NCBI GenBank assembly: GCA_947498055.1
Contig: CANMJA010000002.1
Coordinates: forward strand, 177,680-241,679
Direction of reading: 5' to 3'
DNA: 64,000 bases
DNA from: an uncultured Tenacibaculum sp.
Lineage (GTDB): Bacteria > Bacteroidota > Bacteroidia > Flavobacteriales > Flavobacteriaceae
This document shows, in pieces, positions 8,946 to 17,842 of this stretch (positions are counted from its first letter, which is position 1; the number at the start of each line of letters is the position of its first letter). The position numbers were made by a program, and so were the translations under genes. Below the pieces are notes generated by a model. It was given only the letters and a program-made list of their open reading frames with translations. It searched no databases and was not told where the DNA came from.

Positions 8946-9665
8946 TTATTTAGGTAATCCTTTTAATCTCATTTTTATAACTCCAAATAAAGCTTCCGAA
9001 ACAATTCCTCCACTCATTTTAGATTCTCCTAATGTTCTATCAGTGAAAATTACAGAGACTTCTTTAATTTTAAATTGATGCTTCCAAGCTTTGTATTTCA
9101 TTTCAATTTGAAAAGCATAGCCAACAAATCGAATTTTATCTAGCTGAATAGTTTCCAGAACCTTTCTCGTCCAACAGACAAATCCAGCAGTAGTATCATG
9201 CACAGGAATCCCTGTTATAAAGCGAACATATTTAGAAGCGAAATAAGAAAGCAAAACACGATGCATTGGCCAATTTACGACATTAACTCCTACAGAATAT
9301 CTAGAACCTACAGAAACATCGGCACCATTTTTAGCACAAGCATTATAAAGTTTTATTAAGTCGTTAGGATTGTGAGAAAAATCTGCATCCATTTCAATAA
9401 TATATTCATAATTTCTGTTAAGAGCCCACTTAAATCCATGAATATAGGCGGTTCCTAATCCGTTTTTTCCTTTTCTTTTCTCTAAGAATAATTGATTAGG
9501 GAAATCATTTTGTAAACTTTCCACAATAGCAGCTGTACCATCAGGAGAATTATCATCAACAATTAAAACGTCAAATAATTTCTCTTGACTAAAAGTAGCT
9601 CTTACAATAGCTTCAATATTTTCTTTTTCATTGTAAGTTGGGATAATAACTAGTGTATTGGACAT
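8946..9665 (-). CDS. Polyprenol monophosphomannose synthase-like family 2 glycosyltransferase
   Basis: A 239-residue single-domain GT2 enzyme resembling dolichol-phosphate mannose synthase. The N-terminal IIPTYNEKENIEAIV, the VDDNSPDGT loop, the nucleotide/metal-binding EMDADFSHNP near residue 93, GSRYSVGV and DTTAGFVCW are all present. It lacks the C-terminal membrane domain of some relatives, so it is probably a peripheral enzyme on the inner membrane. It would transfer a sugar from a nucleotide donor to a polyprenyl phosphate. First gene of a three-gene minus-strand operon. Confidence 0.9.
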   Translation of the reverse strand: MSNTLVIIPTYNEKENIEAIVRATFSQEKLFDVLIVDDNSPDGTAAIVESLQNDFPNQLFLEKRKGKNGLGTAYIHGFKWALNRNYEYIIEMDADFSHNPNDLIKLYNACAKNGADVSVGSRYSVGVNVVNWPMHRVLLSYFASKYVRFITGIPVHDTTAGFVCWTRKVLETIQLDKIRFVGYAFQIEMKYKAWKHQFKIKEVSVIFTDRTLGESKMSGGIVSEALFGVIKMRLKGLPK

Positions 9666-9698
9666 TAATCCTTTTTTAAGCTTTTAAAAAAATTACGG

Positions 9699-9706
9699 CA
9701 AAGATA
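9699..9706 (-). promoter_or_regulatory. Putative -7 element for the GT2-pyrC-DUF4296 operon
   Basis: On the minus strand this reads TATCTTTG, matching TAnnTTTG, 33 bases upstream of the GT2 start. No good TTG -33 element is visible at the expected distance. Confidence 0.45.
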
Positions 9707-9752
9707 CATTAAATTATTGCTAATTTCGCTTTTGTAAATTTCTCATATAACA

Positions 9753-10388
9753 ATGGAAGTTATTAATCGTAATTTTATTTCTAATGATTGGATTACCGCT
9801 ATTTTTATGGCTGGTTTTATTCTTATTGCTTTAATGAAATTGTACAAACCTCAATTGTTATTGGGCTATACTTTAGCTTTTTTTTCTCAAGGATTTATTG
9901 AAGGTAGAACCAAAAAAAAACCTTCTGTTTTTTCTCCTTTTCATGTCTTAGTATTTCTTTTTAGCATTATTATTTTTTCATTGCTACTTGTTTTGTTAAT
10001 AACTAACGATAATATCTCAAAAATTCATCTCTTTTTAATAATAAGTCCATCCTTACTTGTTTTTATTCTAATAAAATATCTTATTACTAAATTTATTAGT
10101 AAACTATTTTTAATAGAAGAAGAATCTAAATATTTTCTTTTTTCAAAAACAGGATATTTATATACTACGAGTTTGTGGTTATTTCCTGTTCTAATAATCA
10201 GTCAATATTGGTTTTACAGTCGTTTGCTGTTACTTGTGTTTTGTTCTTTTTTACTCTTTTTTAGAGCTTTTTTAATTTTAAGAAATAACAAAAAGCTGAT
10301 TTTTAACAACTTCTTCTATTTTATTTTGTACTTTTGCACCCTCGAATTAGCTCCTTTGCTAATCATTTATAAAACAACAACGACTTAA
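9753..10388 (+). CDS. DUF4271 integral membrane protein
   Basis: A 211-residue membrane protein with five to six predicted spans. It matches the DUF4271 family of Bacteroidota, which almost always sits immediately upstream of hemD as it does here (12-base gap). The N-terminal NDWITAIFMAGFILIALMK and the FSQGFIEGRTKK turn are typical. No biochemical role is known. The fixed pairing with uroporphyrinogen-III synthase could mean a role near heme synthesis, or only co-expression. Confidence 0.85.
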   Translation: MEVINRNFISNDWITAIFMAGFILIALMKLYKPQLLLGYTLAFFSQGFIEGRTKKKPSVFSPFHVLVFLFSIIIFSLLLVLLITNDNISKIHLFLIISPSLLVFILIKYLITKFISKLFLIEEESKYFLFSKTGYLYTTSLWLFPVLIISQYWFYSRLLLLVFCSFLLFFRAFLILRNNKKLIFNNFFYFILYFCTLELAPLLIIYKTTTT

Positions 10389-10400
10389 AGAGAAAGTTTT

Positions 10401-11150
10401 ATGAAAGTGAAAACCATTTTAGTGTCACAACCAGCGCCGAAAACAGAAACTTCACCTTATTTTGATCTAGCTGAAAAGCAGAAAGTAAAAGTTGATTTTA
10501 GGTCTTTTATACATGTGGAAGGTATCCCTGCAAAAGAGGTACGTACACAAAAGATAGATCTAAGCAATTTTTCGGCGATCATTTTAACAAGTAGAAATGC
10601 GGTAGATCATTTTTTCAGAATAGCAGAAGAAATGCGTTTTACGGTTCCAGATGACATGAAGTATTTCTGTCAATCAGAAGCAGTAGCATATTATCTTCAA
10701 AAGTATGTAGTATATCGTAAACGTAAGATTTACGTAGGTACACGAACTTTTCCTGAATTAACAAAATTAATTAAGAAGCATAAAGATGAAAAATTCTTAT
10801 TGCCTTGTTCAGACAAATTGAAATCGTTAATTCCTGATGAGTTAGATAAGCTAGGTGTAAACTGGACAAGAGCAGAATTATACAGAACTGTAGTTAGTGA
10901 TTTATCTGACTTAGAAGATGTATTTTATGATGTTTTAGTATTTTTTAGCCCTTCTGGTATTGATAGTTTATTTAAAAACTTTCCAGAGTTTAAACAAAAT
11001 AATACTCGTATAGCTGTATTTGGAAATTCAACGATTAAAGCAGTTGAATCTAGAGGATTAAGAGTTGATATTTCTGCTCCAACTCCTGAAACACCATCTA
11101 TGACTATGGCTTTAGAAAAATATATTAAAGAAGCGAATACTAAGAAATAA
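10401..11150 (+). CDS. hemD: Uroporphyrinogen-III synthase
   Basis: A 249-residue HemD, which closes hydroxymethylbilane to uroporphyrinogen III with inversion of ring D. The family is poorly conserved, but the pattern fits: an N-terminal TILVSQPAPK, IILTSRNAVDHFF in the first lobe (near residue 60), and VLVFFSPSGIDSLFKNFP with IAVFGNSTIKAVES in the second lobe. It is the second gene of a DUF4271-hemD unit and is followed by a strong terminator. Confidence 0.9.
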   Translation: MKVKTILVSQPAPKTETSPYFDLAEKQKVKVDFRSFIHVEGIPAKEVRTQKIDLSNFSAIILTSRNAVDHFFRIAEEMRFTVPDDMKYFCQSEAVAYYLQKYVVYRKRKIYVGTRTFPELTKLIKKHKDEKFLLPCSDKLKSLIPDELDKLGVNWTRAELYRTVVSDLSDLEDVFYDVLVFFSPSGIDSLFKNFPEFKQNNTRIAVFGNSTIKAVESRGLRVDISAPTPETPSMTMALEKYIKEANTKK

Positions 11151-11174
11151 GTATATTTCTTTTTAGGAAAACAA

Positions 11175-11207
11175 AAAAACCACGTTAATGCGTGGTTTTT
11201 TTGTTTT
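11175..11207 (+). terminator. Rho-independent terminator after hemD
   Basis: A perfect 10-bp stem, 11175-11184 with 11191-11200 (AAAAACCACG / CGTGGTTTTT), with a 6-base loop, followed by TTG and a T-run. It lies 24 bases after the hemD stop. Confidence 0.88.
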
Positions 11208-11342
11208 TTAAGAATAGGTGAAAACTTTATTGTGTTTTCATTTTAAACGCCCAATCTTGTTTCAATATTACATTTGATGAAAAAGGGCTTGTTATTTTTC
11301 TATCCCTATATATAATTAAAATTTCATCAAGCTGTTAAAAAC

Positions 11343-11372
11343 AAAAAAGAGACTGTCTTTTCGGACAGTCTC
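11343..11372 (-). terminator. Rho-independent terminator for the 11403-12452 lipoprotein gene
   Basis: GAGACTGTC (11349-11357) pairs with GACAGTCTC (11364-11372). An A-run at 11343-11348 on the plus strand gives the U-tract for the minus-strand transcript. Between this hairpin and the hemD terminator lie about 135 bases with no recognisable feature. Confidence 0.82.
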
Positions 11373-11402
11373 TCTTTAATTTTTCTTCTTATGTCAAGAA
11401 AA

Positions 11403-12452
11403 TTATTGCTTTAAAGGAATTGCATTTACCTGAACTTTTACATCAAATGTAATTTTACCTGTAAATCCAGTTTCAAGAGCTGTAACCTTTATTAAACCTT
11501 TGTTTCCATATTGGTCTACAAACTCTACAACACTGTTAAGACCTAGTCTTTGAATACGTTCGCTGCTTGATTGTTGTATGAAATCTAAATCTGCTCCAGA
11601 AGCAACAGCATCAAAATCTGCCGTTGATTCACTAAAATAAAAACGATTTAATTCTGCTAAATCAGTACCAACAAAGTCAGAAACATGTAATTGGGTTTGT
11701 CCATTTTTTTCAAAAACTTTAGGGAAGTCATATACAGAGTAAAAAGAAGCACCAGTATTTTGACCATAAAAATATCCAAAATCCCATAAAGCTAAAGTTT
11801 CTGTTCCATCATTAATTCTATATGTTTCGTTATTATAAACAGAAACAAATGTTTTAGAAGTACCATCTTTTAAAGGAGCTGCTAAAATAGTTTGTGTAAA
11901 ACTTCTAAAATCAGTAGAAGATCCTGAAGCATTAGCACCTGCCTTAATTGTTATTTTACCAAAAGCGTTAGCATCAATAGAGTTGCTATCTGAAATATCT
12001 CTAAAATCACCTTTGTTATTAGTTGTCCAAATAATGTATTCAACAACGTCTCCTAACTTTGAAGGAGTATCAAAAGCTAAATCAAATGAAAAATCATCTT
12101 TATCATCTCCATCTATATCAATAGAACCATCAGCTTTTTGCACAGCAGTTGAGTATTTATAAGGTTGAGGTCCTAGGTCGTTACTAAAATCATTTCTAGT
12201 AATATAAGCTCTACGCATTTTTTTATCTCCTGTGTAATTAACTCTTACTTCTACTAAAGTATTAGCATTCGCAACAATTTCAACACTTCTATCTGGTGAA
12301 CCAGCATTCGTTGGATTTACAATAATTTCATAATCAAGCACAGTACCAGGATCACCTGTTAGTCCTTCGTTTTCGTTGTTAGCACAGCTTGTGAAAATTA
12401 ATGAGGTTGCCATAAAAGCAACAATAAATGAGGATTTCAATAATTTTTTCAT
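11403..12452 (-). CDS. Secreted lipoprotein, unknown function
   Basis: A 349-residue protein with a clear lipoprotein signal (MKKLLKSSFIVAFMATSLI, then FTSC, Cys 23) and an acidic stretch after the Cys, of the kind that can direct surface display in Bacteroidota. The mature part is Ser/Thr/Asp-rich and reads as beta-sandwich repeats: one unit with RSVEIVANANTLVEVRVNYTG, a DIDGDDKDDFSFDL loop that could bind calcium, and a C-terminal unit. I do not recognise a named family. It is a single-gene unit with its own downstream terminator and is divergent from tyrS. Confidence 0.8.
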   Translation of the reverse strand: MKKLLKSSFIVAFMATSLIFTSCANNENEGLTGDPGTVLDYEIIVNPTNAGSPDRSVEIVANANTLVEVRVNYTGDKKMRRAYITRNDFSNDLGPQPYKYSTAVQKADGSIDIDGDDKDDFSFDLAFDTPSKLGDVVEYIIWTTNNKGDFRDISDSNSIDANAFGKITIKAGANASGSSTDFRSFTQTILAAPLKDGTSKTFVSVYNNETYRINDGTETLALWDFGYFYGQNTGASFYSVYDFPKVFEKNGQTQLHVSDFVGTDLAELNRFYFSESTADFDAVASGADLDFIQQSSSERIQRLGLNSVVEFVDQYGNKGLIKVTALETGFTGKITFDVKVQVNAIPLKQ

Positions 12453-12732
12453 CTTTAAATTTTATTAATAAGTTTATGTATTTAGACCTTTAAAACATAT
12501 AAAAGTCACTTTAAAGGTAACTATTAATTATAAAAACAATTGTCTTGTATCGTTATTTTATTATTAAATATGCTGATATATAATTATTTGTGCTTTTTAT
12601 AATTGAAGTATTTAGGATACTATTAAACATAATACGTAGTAATTCGATTTTGTTATTTAAAGAAAGGGTATCATTAATTGGTAATTTTCATAGCTTAGAA
12701 AGTTATGTAAAATAGTATATTTGTCAATCTAA

Positions 12733-14049
12733 ATGCTTAATAAAATGACTAAAAATTTAGTAGAAGAATTACAATGGCGTGGAATGATTCACGATATTAT
12801 GCCAGGAACTGAAGATCAATTATTAAAAGAAATGACTAGTGCTTACATTGGTTTTGATCCTACATCAGATTCATTGCATATTGGTAGTTTAGTTCCGATA
12901 ATTTTATTAGTTCATTTAGAAAAAGCAGGACACAAACCTTATGCATTGGTGGGTGGAGCTACTGGTATGATAGGAGATCCTTCAGGAAAATCTGACGAAA
13001 GAAATTTACTGAATGAAGAAGCTTTAGCTAAAAATGTAGAAGGAATTAAAAAAACATTAGCACGTTTTTTAAATTTTGAAAGTACTAAAGAAAACGCTCC
13101 AGTATTAGTGAATAACTACGATTGGATGAAAGAATTTTCTTTTATTGAATTTGCTCGTGATGTAGGAAAAAGAATTACAGTAAATTATATGATGGCTAAA
13201 GATTCTGTTAAAAAAAGAATTTCAGGCGATTCAGGTACAGGTATGTCGTTTACAGAATTTACATATCAATTAATTCAAGGATACGATTTTTATCATTTGT
13301 ATAAAAATCACGATTGTAAATTGCAAATGGGAGGTTCAGATCAGTGGGGAAATATTACTACGGGTACTGAATTAGTTCGAAGAATGACAGATGGAGAGAA
13401 AGAAAAAGCATATGCAATGACATGTCCTCTAATTACAAAGGCAGATGGCTCTAAATTTGGGAAATCTGAAGGAGGAAATGTTTGGTTAGACGCTGATAAA
13501 ACTTCAGTATATAAATTTTATCAATTTTGGTTAAATACCTCTGATGAAGATGCAGAGAAGTATATTAAAATTTTTACATTCTTAGATAAAGAAACAGTTG
13601 ATTCAATTATTTTAGAGCACAAAGAAGCACCACATGCTCGTGCATTACAAAAAAAGTTAGCCGAAGAAGTTACTATTTTTGTACATTCTAAAGAAGCGTT
13701 AGATAAAGCAATTGCGGCATCTAATATTTTATTTGGAAAATCTACAGCAGAGGATTTAAAAGGTTTAGACGAGCAAACATTTTTAGAGGTTTTTGATGGT
13801 GTTCCACAAGCAGTTGTTTCTAAAGAAGATTTTGCGGAAGGATTGGATATGATTGCTGCATTAGCAGCTAAAACACAATTCTTAAAGTCCAATGGAGACG
13901 CTCGTAGAGCCTTAAAAGAGAATTCTATTTCTGTAAATAAAGAGAAAGTAAAAGAAGATTATAAAATTACAAGTATAGATTTAATTGCTGAAAAATATGT
14001 ATTGTTACAAAGAGGTAGAAAAAACTATTTCTTATTGAAAGTAGAATAG
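12733..14049 (+). CDS. tyrS: Tyrosyl-tRNA synthetase
   Basis: A 438-residue class Ic synthetase that charges tRNA-Tyr. The HIGH motif is HIGS (residues 49-52) after [11 protein letters not shown], the tyrosine-binding [10 protein letters not shown] is at 198-207, and the KMSKS motif appears as KFGKS (241-245). A C-terminal S4-like RNA-binding domain covers about 370-435. A TATATTTG box at 12716-12723 sits 9 bases before the first ATG; a second in-frame ATG at 12745 (MTKNLVEEL) would give a more normal leader and may be the real start. A hairpin terminator follows at 14078. Confidence 0.95.
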   Translation: MLNKMTKNLVEELQWRGMIHDIMPGTEDQLLKEMTSAYIGFDPTSDSLHIGSLVPIILLVHLEKAGHKPYALVGGATGMIGDPSGKSDERNLLNEEALAKNVEGIKKTLARFLNFESTKENAPVLVNNYDWMKEFSFIEFARDVGKRITVNYMMAKDSVKKRISGDSGTGMSFTEFTYQLIQGYDFYHLYKNHDCKLQMGGSDQWGNITTGTELVRRMTDGEKEKAYAMTCPLITKADGSKFGKSEGGNVWLDADKTSVYKFYQFWLNTSDEDAEKYIKIFTFLDKETVDSIILEHKEAPHARALQKKLAEEVTIFVHSKEALDKAIAASNILFGKSTAEDLKGLDEQTFLEVFDGVPQAVVSKEDFAEGLDMIAALAAKTQFLKSNGDARRALKENSISVNKEKVKEDYKITSIDLIAEKYVLLQRGRKNYFLLKVE

Positions 14050-14235
14050 TTAAGAAGCTATTTTTATAGAATATGTTAAAGGGCATCGCTTACAGTTGAT
14101 GCCTTTTTTTTGGTACTTATTACAACACTTATTTTTTGGTTTTATACAATTACTAGCGCATGTTTCATTACAAGCTCTTTTTTCTGTGCTGATGGTTGTA
14201 ACTATTTCTTTTTTAGTGGTGTAAAAAACAATCAT
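14050..14235 (-). CDS. Cys-rich mini-protein
   Basis: A 61-residue reading frame with eight Cys in its central and C-terminal part: an ETCASNC pair, KCC, then KKGINCKRCP. The spacing suggests two pairs or a small metal site. Similar short KKGxxCKxCP tails occur in flavobacterial mini-proteins as I recall, which is the main reason to treat it as real. It directly abuts the tyrS stop, and the tyrS terminator hairpin lies inside its coding sequence, so the alternative is that the frame is a by-product of the hairpin. No signal peptide is clear. Confidence 0.5.
   Translation of the reverse strand: MIVFYTTKKEIVTTISTEKRACNETCASNCIKPKNKCCNKYQKKGINCKRCPLTYSIKIAS
14078..14111 (+). terminator. Rho-independent terminator after tyrS
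   Basis: AAAGGGCATC (14078-14087) pairs with GATGCCTTTT (14098-14107) with one G-T wobble and a 10-base loop, followed by a T-run to 14111. It overlaps the Cys-rich frame on the other strand. Confidence 0.8.
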
Positions 14236-14539
14236 TTCTAAATCTTAATTCTCTGCAAATTTAATAATTTATTTAGAATAAATAAAAATAAAACAAAAAA
14301 TGTAACGGAAATAAATTGTTTAACTTCTGATATGTGGCTTTTTAAGAGCAGATATGATTAAAAAAGGACTAAAAACAGAGGATTACATTACCTTAATTCT
14401 ATTTTATAGTCAGGTTTCATGCTTTATTATTTACATACACAAGCAATTAAATAAATTAGTAGAAGGAACGACGATTACCTGAGGTACGGAGAAATTAATT
14501 TTAAAGTTTTGTGATTCTATTCAAAATTAGGAGTTTGAA

Positions 14540-14751
14540 ATGAAATTTAAAAAAGAAGAAGACAAACTTAGATTAAGAATGTAACCAATAACTCTTCTGT
14601 ATTTAAAGCAAATATTTCTATAAATGTAGAAAAAATTTCTATTGATGGAAAAACTATGAATTCTGAAAATCAATATTTTGAATACAAAAAGATAAAAAGC
14701 AAGGTAAATGTGTTAAAAATCAAAGTAAAAAACAACAACTATGTTAAATAA
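14540..14751 (+). pseudogene. Possible frameshifted gene remnant
   Basis: An ATG at 14540 opens a 14-codon frame (MKFKKEEDKLRLRM) that stops at 14582. In the next frame an open stretch runs on from about 14578 to TAA 14749-14751, encoding a 57-residue Lys/Asn-rich tail with beta-strand character (NISINVEKISIDGK then VNVLKIKVK). One frameshift would join the two. No family was recognised, and random open frames of this size are common in AT-rich DNA, so this is tentative. Confidence 0.25.
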
Positions 14752-14800
14752 ATAAAGATAAAGAGGTGAGGTGTTTTTAAGTGAAAAGAAGCATTTTTTA

Positions 14801-14831
14801 TTGATTAAAAACAAGAACTAATTTACCTTTG
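14801..14831 (+). promoter_or_regulatory. Bacteroidota-type promoter for the metal-uptake module
   Basis: TTG at 14801-14803 and TACCTTTG at 14824-14831 have a 20-base spacer, matching -33/-7 consensus. The next start codon (TTG 14855) lies 23 bases downstream. Confidence 0.6.
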
Positions 14832-14854
14832 TAATAGTTAAAAAATATTAGTTT

Positions 14855-15223
14855 TTGAAACTTAAAATAAGTACATATTTTTTTGTTTTTTTATATTTAA
14901 TTGCAATGCTACGCCCAATTACTCCTTTTGTAGAATATGCTGTTAATTATGATTTTATATCTAAGATTTTATGTATTAATAAAGACAAACCCAAATTAAG
15001 TTGTAATGGGAAATGTCAATTAATGAAAAAACTAAAAGAGCAACAACAAGAAGAAAATAGTTCGCTTAGAATTTCTTTAGAAGAATATCCTATAGGTTTT
15101 GTAAACCTTTTAAAGGTAAATAAAACTAACTACATTTTTAAAAAAGAAAATACACTTTTCTTGTACAAACAAAATTATCACTACTTGTACAATAAAGAAG
15201 TCTTTCATCCGCCCGCAGTTTAA
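14855..15223 (+). CDS. Small exported Cys protein upstream of a TonB receptor
   Basis: A 122-residue protein starting at TTG (no upstream ATG fits). It begins with a hydrophobic segment (residues 5-25), so it is exported or membrane-anchored. Its core motif LCINKDKPKLSCNGKCQLMKKL (split: C, then CNGKC) places three Cys near residues 44-58. I recall similar small CNGKC-type proteins next to TonB-dependent receptors in flavobacteria, but know of no tested function. It precedes the receptor gene by 225 bases and shares its direction. The Cys cluster suggests metal handling or a structural disulfide. Confidence 0.7.
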   Translation: MKLKISTYFFVFLYLIAMLRPITPFVEYAVNYDFISKILCINKDKPKLSCNGKCQLMKKLKEQQQEENSSLRISLEEYPIGFVNLLKVNKTNYIFKKENTLFLYKQNYHYLYNKEVFHPPAV

Positions 15224-15448
15224 TTTTTTACCTATAATTTATGATTATCTATTTGGTGTAATACAAGTTAATAAATAAAATTTTAATTCGAAAACTGTAT
15301 AACTCCGAACATGTGCCAATGTTTAAATAATATCTTACCAATTATCTATTTCAGATGTTATTAAATCATTAGTGCTGTGATATATCCTATAGAAAAGAAG
15401 TTGAAAAACCTCTTAAAAATATACCGTAAAAAATTAAAATAAAACTTC

Positions 15449-17797
15449 ATGAATAAGCATATAATAATGATCCTATTTTTAGGATTCATATTACCCTGTC
15501 ATAAAATAATGGCACAAACCTTATATAAAGGAAAAGTAATTGATAAAAGCCAAAACACAATTGTTGGAGCAACAATAATGGCTTCAAAAAATAAAGGAAC
15601 AGCTACCGATTTTGAAGGGAATTTTAGTATAAAACTAAAAAACCCTAAAGTAAAGATATCTGCTGTTGGTTTTAAAACCATAACTTTAAAACTTACGAAT
15701 CAGTTTACTACTGTAATACTTGAAGAACAAGTAGAAAATTTAGAAGAAGTAGTTGTTTCTGCAAGTAGAGAAATGCAAAAAAGAAGAGAAGTACCAGCTT
15801 CTATAGGTGTTTTAACAGCCAATCAAATTAAAGAAACAAAAGCTTTTGGAATAGAGCAATTAGTAAATCAAGTTCCAGGAGTTTTTATGAGTTCCTCGAA
15901 AGCCTCTAGTAACGAGCAGCATTTTATGGCGGTTCGTTCTCCTATTTCAACAAAATCTCTTTTTTTATATGTAGAAGATGGTTTACCAATACGACCTGTA
16001 GCAGTTTTTAATCACAACGCATTATTAGAAATGAACAATACTACTTTTAAAAAAGTAGAGGTTTTAAAAGGACCAGCTTCTAGTATTTACGGAAGTGAAG
16101 CTATAGGTGGAAGTTTTAACTTTATAACCAAAGACCCAAAGGAAGCATTTGGCGGTTCGTTAGGTTTTCAAATAAATGATTTAGGAATCACTCGTATAGA
16201 AGCCGAAGCATCTACTACTGCTAACAATAAATATGGTTTTTATGTAGGCGGACATTATATTCAGAGAAATAATGGTCCTGTTGGACACTCTAATTATGAA
16301 AAATTTGCAATAACATTTAAAAATGTAAATGATTTTTCTGAAACTTTAAAATGGACAAACAGTGTTAGCTTTATTGATTATAGATCTGATATGACAGGTT
16401 CTATTTCAGAGAAAAATTTTTTAGAAGGAAATTATGTAAGCGATCAAACTTTTACAGAAAGAGAAGCAAAAGCAATACGTTTTAGATCTACATTAGACAA
16501 ACAATGGAATGCTACCAATAAAACATCTTTCAATTTTATATACAGAAATAATGTAATGAACCAAACACCTTCTTATAGAGTTCGTCAAAACAGAAATATG
16601 GGAGCTTTAACAGGTACTGGTACAGGAGAAATTAATTCTAATAAATTTAGAAGTTATGTAGGTTTAGTACAACATAAATTAAGTTTTGATAAAGGATCAT
16701 TAATAGTAGGTGCAACCGCAGATTATTCACCACAAGATTATGTTGCAGAAACAATAGATGTTGTAGTAGATATTCCTACCAGAAAAAATATTGCATTCAC
16801 AAAAAATGAAGGAGATTTTATATTAAATTATGAAGCAGATATATTTAATTATGCAGCATATACGCAATTCGAAATTTCACCAATTAAAAATTTGAGATTA
16901 ACCGCAGCATTGCGTTTCGATCAATTTAACTACGATTATAATAATTTAATCGAAACAATCTCTGGAGTACAAGATACAGAGGTTAATTACGACAGTTTTG
17001 CACCAAAATTTGGGGTAAATTACAATGTAAATAAGAACATAGGTTTTTATGGAAGTTATTCAAAAGGATTTACACCACCGCAAACATCTACTTTGTTTAG
17101 AAACAGTAGAAATAAAAATACAGGAGCAACAGTATTTAGTTTAGAACCAGCAAAATTTGATAATTACGAAGTAGGAACTTACTTGAAGATAGGAAATAAC
17201 TTCAAAGCAGATGTAGCTTTGTATCAATTAGATGGAAAAAATCGTTTAATTTCTATTAGAGATGATTCTGGTAATTTTCAGCAATTAAATGCAGGAAAAA
17301 CAAGATCACAAGGAGTTGAGTTGGGTGTAAAATACCGTTTATTAGATAATTTATCGATTTCTTATAGCGGAAGTTATGCAACTCATAAATACATTTCTTT
17401 TTTTGATAATAATGTGGATTATTCTAATACAGATATGCAAACAGCTCCAAATTACTTAGCAATGGCATCTATAAACTATAAGCCGATTAAAAAACTTTCT
17501 TTAACATTAGAGCATGAGCAAGTAGGACGCTACAACACAAGTTTTGAAGGACAAGCAGTAGTTGGAACAGATAGTTCGGGAACGGATGTATTAGGAACTA
17601 CGATGTATGATGGACATAGTGTTTTTAATTTTAGAGCAAATTTTGAATATCAAAACTTTGAAATTTGGGGGCAAATGCTAAATATTTTTGATGAACTGTA
17701 TGCAGTAAGAGCAAGCTATAGCACTTTTAGAAAAGAAAATAGTTATTCTATAGGAAATCCAGTAGCCTTGCATTTAGGACTTAAATATAATTTTTAA
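15449..17797 (+). CDS. TonB-dependent outer-membrane receptor
   Basis: A 782-residue receptor. A signal peptide (1-22, ending IMAQ) is followed by a carboxypeptidase-regulatory-like domain (about 23-100, KGKVIDKSQNTIVGATI and GTATDFEGNF), a plug domain (about 108-230, with EQLVNQVPGVF and VEVLKGPASSIYGSEAIGG), and a 22-strand barrel ending in the aromatic GLKYNF. Such receptors import ferric siderophores, heme, metals or vitamins with TonB energy. Its neighbour is a PepSY membrane protein, which supports an iron/siderophore role. Substrate is not determined. The two genes are separated by a hairpin at 17812. Confidence 0.93.
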   Translation: MNKHIIMILFLGFILPCHKIMAQTLYKGKVIDKSQNTIVGATIMASKNKGTATDFEGNFSIKLKNPKVKISAVGFKTITLKLTNQFTTVILEEQVENLEEVVVSASREMQKRREVPASIGVLTANQIKETKAFGIEQLVNQVPGVFMSSSKASSNEQHFMAVRSPISTKSLFLYVEDGLPIRPVAVFNHNALLEMNNTTFKKVEVLKGPASSIYGSEAIGGSFNFITKDPKEAFGGSLGFQINDLGITRIEAEASTTANNKYGFYVGGHYIQRNNGPVGHSNYEKFAITFKNVNDFSETLKWTNSVSFIDYRSDMTGSISEKNFLEGNYVSDQTFTEREAKAIRFRSTLDKQWNATNKTSFNFIYRNNVMNQTPSYRVRQNRNMGALTGTGTGEINSNKFRSYVGLVQHKLSFDKGSLIVGATADYSPQDYVAETIDVVVDIPTRKNIAFTKNEGDFILNYEADIFNYAAYTQFEISPIKNLRLTAALRFDQFNYDYNNLIETISGVQDTEVNYDSFAPKFGVNYNVNKNIGFYGSYSKGFTPPQTSTLFRNSRNKNTGATVFSLEPAKFDNYEVGTYLKIGNNFKADVALYQLDGKNRLISIRDDSGNFQQLNAGKTRSQGVELGVKYRLLDNLSISYSGSYATHKYISFFDNNVDYSNTDMQTAPNYLAMASINYKPIKKLSLTLEHEQVGRYNTSFEGQAVVGTDSSGTDVLGTTMYDGHSVFNFRANFEYQNFEIWGQMLNIFDELYAVRASYSTFRKENSYSIGNPVALHLGLKYNF

Positions 17798-17811
17798 TTA
17801 ACTAAATATAT

Positions 17812-17842
17812 CAAGGAGCTTTCTGCTCCTTGTTTTCTTTTT
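17812..17842 (+). terminator. Hairpin between receptor and PepSY genes (terminator or attenuator)
   Basis: CAAGGAGC (17812-17819) pairs perfectly with GCTCCTTG (17825-17832), loop TTTCT, followed by a T-rich run that ends exactly at the ATG of the next gene (17843). Because no promoter is visible between it and that ATG, partial read-through is likely. Confidence 0.75.

Larger units (their letters stand above)
14236..14854. other. Long intergenic region with apparent gene debris
   Basis: About 620 bases without an intact gene. It holds short plus-strand coding-like fragments in shifting frames (see 14540-14751) and, at its right end, a good promoter for the next gene. The left half shows several stops in every frame. 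It looks like a decayed locus rather than a designed regulatory region. Confidence 0.5.

Noticed and set aside
11315..11330. 16-base sequence shared with 27633-27648, both intergenic
   Set aside because: Composed almost only of A and T; matches of this length are expected by chance in a window of this composition.
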